A DNA stretch of 24,292 bases from an uncultured Clostridia bacterium. GTDB lineage: Bacteria; Bacillota; Clostridia; Christensenellales; Aristaeellaceae. Every line of letters begins with the position of its first letter. Within the stretch, counting starts at the first letter, position 1. Both the position numbers and the translations under genes were made by a program. The DNA lies in the NCBI GenBank assembly GCA_946410395.1, contig CAMKAE010000007.1, positions 1 through 24,292 of the forward strand, given 5' to 3'. Positions 21,540-24,292 of this stretch are shown in pieces. Under the pieces are notes generated by a model, which saw nothing but the letters and a program-made list of their open reading frames with translations, was not told where the DNA came from and did no database searches.

Positions 21540-23720
21540 TCATCCTTTCTTTTCATATCGGATCGCTCGTGATATCGTCGGCGCGTCCGCGCCGTTGGGT
21601 GTAAAGGTAAGCTGCTGATCGCTGAGCCGGATCACGCCGGTGGAGCCGCGCACGGTCCTGGTATTCAGGATCAGGGGAATCAGCTTGGCGGTGAGTTCCG
21701 GCCCGCCGCCCCGGGTCAGCCCGTCCTTCCAGAGAATAAAGCTGCAGTTCCGCTCCGTACAGCCGAAGCCTTTGGTATTCTCAGCGATCTTGCCCTTTCC
21801 GCAGACTGGGCAGACACAGTCGGGGAGCAGAGGGTGTGCGGCGGTCTTTCTCCGGCCCTTGCCGCGCAGCTCCTCCTGCGGGAAGGATACCTTCGGGCCC
21901 TTGTCCCGGGCGTATTCCACCAGGAAGGCCGAGAGGCGCCGGATCCCCTCCATGAAGCGCTCCGGGTCCTGTTCGCCATGCGCGATCTTGTCCAGCGCCA
22001 GCTCCCAGCGGCCCGTGGTCTCAGCAGACGTCAGGTCGTCTGGCATGACGCCGATGAGCTGCACGCCCTTGTCCGTAGCCAGGAGCTGCTTCTTGCTCCG
22101 GAGCACATAGCCCACCTTGATCAATCGCTCGATGATGGCCGCGCGGGTGGCCGGGGTGCCGATGCCGCTGCCCTTCATCTGCCGGACGATCTCGCGGTCG
22201 TCGGACTCCCGCCCGGCGTTCTCCATGGCGGCCAGCAGCGAGGCGTCCGTCATCTGGGCCGGCGGGCGCGTGGTATCCTCCCGGACGGCGGTGCTCTTCA
22301 CCGTCCGGCTGTCCCCTTCCTTCAGGACCGGAAGCGTGACCTCGTCCTCCTCGTCGGCCTGTTTTTTTCGCTGTGTCTTCACGGGCTTCTCCGTGGGCGG
22401 CACCGCACGCCAGCCCTCGTCGATGACCGTCTTGCCCCGGGTGCGGAAGGTGTCTTCCCCCACCGTGGTGACGACCGTGGTGGCGTCATAGACGTGAACC
22501 GGATGGAAGGCCGCCAGAAGTCGGCGGGCCACCAGGTCATAGAGCGCGCGCTCATCCGGCGTGAACTTTGCCGGGTCCACCCGGTGCGCGGTCGGGATCA
22601 GCGCGTGGTGATCGGTCACCTTGGAGGCGTCGAAGGTCCGCGGGGTCACGGTCAGCTTGCCGTCCGGCAGCGCGCCGGCCGCATAGGGCTGATAGGCCTG
22701 CGGCAGCATCCGGATGGTCTCCGCCGTTTTGGCGATCATGTCCGGCGGGAGATAACGGCTGTCCGTGCGGGGATAGGTCAGCGCCTTGTGGGTCTCGTAG
22801 AGCGACTGAGCGAGCTTCAGGGTTTTGTCCGCCGTGAAGCCCAGCAGGCTGTTGGCGTCACGCTGCAGGCTGGTCAGGTCATAGAGCTGTGGGGGCTGCT
22901 GCGTCTTCCGCGCGGTCTTTGCGCTGACGACCCGGGCGGCCTGTCCCTGTACCCGGGCCGCCATGGTTTCCGCCTCCGTGCGGTCCTTCAGGCGGTTGTC
23001 CGGCTCCCGTTGCTCCGAGAACCACATACCCTCATAGTCCCCGAAGTTTGCCGTCAGCACCGCGAAGGGCTCTGGCTTGAAGGCCTCGATCTCCTTGCGG
23101 CGTTTAACCAGCAGGGCCAGCGTCGGGGTCTGGACGCGGCCCACGGAGAGCAGCACACCGTAGCGCAGGGTGAAGGCCCTGCTGGCGTTCATGCCCACGA
23201 GCCAGTCCGCCTCGCTGCGGCACCGGGCCGAGCGGTACAGCCCGTCGTATTTTTCACCCGGCTGGATCGTCCGGAAGCCCTCCCGGATGGCCTCGTCGGT
23301 CATCGAGTTGATCCACAGGCGGTCCACCGGCTTTTTGCACCCGGCCATGGTATAGATGTAGCGGAAGATCAGTTCTCCCTCCCGCCCCGCGTCGGTCGCG
23401 CAGATGACCTTTTCCGTCTCCGGCGCGTTGATCAGGGCTTTGACCACCTTGTACTGGTCCCGGGAGGAGGCGATCACCTTCAGCGGGATGTCCTCCGGCA
23501 GCATGGGCAGGGTGTCGAAGGACCACTTCTTGTATGCCGGATCCATCTCATCCGGCTCCTTGAGGGTGACCAGATGGCCCACCGCCCAGGTCACGGTATA
23601 CCGTTCGCCGATCAGGCAGCCCTCGCCCCGGTCCCGACAGCCCAGGATCCTGGCGATGTCCCGCCCGACGCTGGGCTTTTCCGCCACCACCACGATGCGG
23701 CCCGTCTCCCGGCTGTCCAT
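21540..23720 (-). CDS. topB: DNA topoisomerase III (type IA)
   Basis: Cuts and passes single DNA strands to resolve linked replication or recombination intermediates. The 726-residue protein has an N-terminal Toprim domain (VVVAEKPSVGRDIA with E14; CATDAGREGELIFRYIY). The type IA core follows, with the catalytic tyrosine in TYPRTDSRY (Y316). SGIGTPATRAAIIERL lies around residue 530. The C-terminal tail holds one Cys4 zinc-binding unit (CPVCGKGKI...FGCTERNC) before a conserved-looking end domain. The ATG at 23720 has AAAGGAGG 8 nt upstream; a longer frame to 23807 would lack this and is rejected. No conjugation genes are nearby, so this looks like the chromosomal copy rather than a plasmid-element relaxosome partner. 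Confidence 0.95.
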   Translation of the reverse strand: MDSRETGRIVVVAEKPSVGRDIARILGCRDRGEGCLIGERYTVTWAVGHLVTLKEPDEMDPAYKKWSFDTLPMLPEDIPLKVIASSRDQYKVVKALINAPETEKVICATDAGREGELIFRYIYTMAGCKKPVDRLWINSMTDEAIREGFRTIQPGEKYDGLYRSARCRSEADWLVGMNASRAFTLRYGVLLSVGRVQTPTLALLVKRRKEIEAFKPEPFAVLTANFGDYEGMWFSEQREPDNRLKDRTEAETMAARVQGQAARVVSAKTARKTQQPPQLYDLTSLQRDANSLLGFTADKTLKLAQSLYETHKALTYPRTDSRYLPPDMIAKTAETIRMLPQAYQPYAAGALPDGKLTVTPRTFDASKVTDHHALIPTAHRVDPAKFTPDERALYDLVARRLLAAFHPVHVYDATTVVTTVGEDTFRTRGKTVIDEGWRAVPPTEKPVKTQRKKQADEEDEVTLPVLKEGDSRTVKSTAVREDTTRPPAQMTDASLLAAMENAGRESDDREIVRQMKGSGIGTPATRAAIIERLIKVGYVLRSKKQLLATDKGVQLIGVMPDDLTSAETTGRWELALDKIAHGEQDPERFMEGIRRLSAFLVEYARDKGPKVSFPQEELRGKGRRKTAAHPLLPDCVCPVCGKGKIAENTKGFGCTERNCSFILWKDGLTRGGGPELTAKLIPLILNTRTVRGSTGVIRLSDQQLTFTPNGADAPTISRAIRYEKKG

Positions 23721-23743
23721 CCGATCGCCCTCCTTTCCGCAAA

Positions 23744-23772
23744 AGATTACCACAGTTTTCGCGCAAGCGCAA
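23744..23772 (-). promoter_or_regulatory. Possible promoter of the topB-pepF-orf113 operon
   Basis: TTGCGC (23767-23772), a 17-bp spacer and TAATCT (23744-23749) on the minus strand form a weak match. It sits after the terminator of the upstream gene and at a suitable distance from topB. Confidence 0.35.
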
Positions 23773-23805
23773 TCTGTTTTCGACAGTGCCGCCCTTGATG
23801 AAGTC

Positions 23806-23828
23806 AAAAACCGTCCCCGCGGGGACGG
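23806..23828 (-). terminator. Terminator of the small membrane-protein gene
   Basis: A self-complementary GC-rich stretch with arms CCGTCCCC and GGGGACGG (23811-23828) is followed on the minus strand by TTTTT, about 30 nt after the stop codon. Confidence 0.88.
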
Positions 23829-23856
23829 TTCACGGGAAGCGCCGCGCCTGTTCCGG

Positions 23857-24204
23857 TCAGGCTTCCTTGTCCTTCTTCTTCTTTTTCTTCAGGCCCTCGA
23901 GCAGCGTGTCCGGCACCGTGTCCATCTTGTCATCCAGCTTGCTGATCTGCTTGAGGGCGCTGCGGGCATCCTCCGCCGCCGCCTCAGCGCGGTCCGCGGC
24001 CTGCCCAAGCGCATAGGTCTGCAGCGCAGTGAGCCAGGAGGCGAAAAGGCCGCCCACCAGAATCGCGAGGCCGATCCAGAAGTTCTTCTCCGTTTCCGAT
24101 TCGCCGAACCAGTACACGCAGGCAAAGGTGATTGCTGCCGCGCAGCACAGGATAAACCAGATGATGGCGATGATCTTGAGTTTCTGTCCGCTGTGCTTGA
24201 ACAT
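23857..24204 (-). CDS. Hypothetical small membrane protein with coiled coil and poly-lysine end
   Basis: A 115-residue protein of unknown function. There are two transmembrane helices (about residues 9-32 and 41-62). A predicted coiled coil follows (about 66-100, Ala/Glu/Arg/Asp-rich, QAADRAEAAAEDARSALKQ). The end is very basic, with six lysines in a row (LKKKKKKDKEA). The start is ATG 24204, with GGAGG 8 nt upstream; a longer in-frame reading to 24261 runs into the promoter and is wrong. The topology probably puts the coiled coil and lysine tail in the cytoplasm, where they could touch membrane lipids or nucleic acid (inference). It is monocistronic, with its own promoter and terminator. Confidence 0.8.
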   Translation of the reverse strand: MFKHSGQKLKIIAIIWFILCCAAAITFACVYWFGESETEKNFWIGLAILVGGLFASWLTALQTYALGQAADRAEAAAEDARSALKQISKLDDKMDTVPDTLLEGLKKKKKKDKEA

Positions 24205-24241
24205 GATCCAATCCTCCCATGATATCGGTTTTTTCCTTCCT

Positions 24242-24263
24242 GAATGATTATAGCAAATCATTC
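24242..24263. promoter_or_regulatory. Palindromic operator candidate over the small membrane-protein promoter
   Basis: Perfect 8-bp arms GAATGATT (24242-24249) and AATCATTC (24256-24263) with a 6-bp centre span the -10 box and the adjoining spacer. This is the position expected for a repressor site; the regulator is unknown. Confidence 0.55.
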
Positions 24264-24275
24264 TGAAACTGTCCA
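24247..24275 (-). promoter_or_regulatory. Sigma-A type promoter of the small membrane-protein gene
   Basis: The minus strand has -35 TGGACA (24270-24275), a 17-bp spacer and a perfect -10 TATAAT (24247-24252), about 43 nt before the start codon. Confidence 0.85.
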
Positions 24276-24292
24276 GTGATTTCGCTTTTTTT

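Noticed and set aside
21834..23798. 654-codon plus-strand frame opposite topB
   Set aside because: Antisense shadow of topB, with no domain and composition of a shadow frame.
1..24292. Insertion sequences, CRISPR arrays, toxin-antitoxin pairs or phage genes
   Set aside because: I looked for transposase-like genes, spaced direct repeats and typical small gene pairs. Apart from the coding repeats in the CapA-like gene, none was seen.

Overview
This window is a gene-dense, GC-rich piece of bacterial chromosome. It is most likely from an uncultured anaerobic Clostridia-type Firmicute, such as a gut or rumen lineage. The basis is strong AGGAGG-type ribosome binding sites, consensus sigma-A promoters, and gene families typical of Clostridia: a glutamine synthetase of type III, an AbrB/SpoVT-type regulator with a Cys4 tail, a CD1247-type zinc-ribbon protein beside efp, PepF, LCP and BioY. 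I see no insertion sequence, phage gene, CRISPR array or rRNA. The content looks like ordinary core chromosome rather than an island.

Layout, left to right. (1) Positions 1-3000, minus strand: tRNA-Leu(UAA), then thrS, a hairpin terminator, and alaS with its own promoter, running off the left edge. Both synthetases are atypical. ThrS lacks the N-terminal TGS domain. AlaS is a divergent variant with a Cys-rich insertion. Neither has room for a T-box leader. (2) 3056-4143, minus: a GtrA-family membrane protein and the biotin transporter subunit BioY. A BirA-like operator sits at the bioY transcription start. (3) 4282-11627, plus: a five-gene operon of polysaccharide flippase, CapA-like protein, dxs, tlyA (overlapping dxs) and an ABC exporter. 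It closes with a strong terminator shared with the convergent neighbour. (4) 11733-12842, minus: a P-loop NTPase fused to a CYTH domain, with TTD14-like architecture.

(5) 13037-13825, plus: an abrB-type regulator with a palindromic operator inside its promoter, then luxS. (6) 13819-15651, minus: efp and the CD1247-type gene, then an esterase gene whose 3' end overlaps luxS tail to tail. (7) 15915-17150, plus: an LCP-family cell-wall protein with an apparently cleavable signal peptide. (8) 17223-23720, minus: an apparent topB-pepF-orf113 operon, then glnN (type III glutamine synthetase) with its own consensus promoter. (9) 23857-24204, minus: a small two-helix membrane protein, also with a palindrome over its promoter.

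Themes. Envelope functions recur: flippase, CapA, LCP, GtrA, the ABC exporter, and dxs, which supplies the isoprenoid precursors of undecaprenyl carriers. Translation functions also recur: AlaS, ThrS, tRNA-Leu, EF-P and TlyA. I found no clear new defence or mobile system. The observations most worth checking are the paired divergent synthetases, the NTPase-CYTH fusion, two promoter-embedded palindromes, and the luxS/esterase antisense arrangement. No intergenic stretch exceeds about 265 bases. The longest, 15652-15914, holds the divergent efp and LCP promoters and a leader hairpin.
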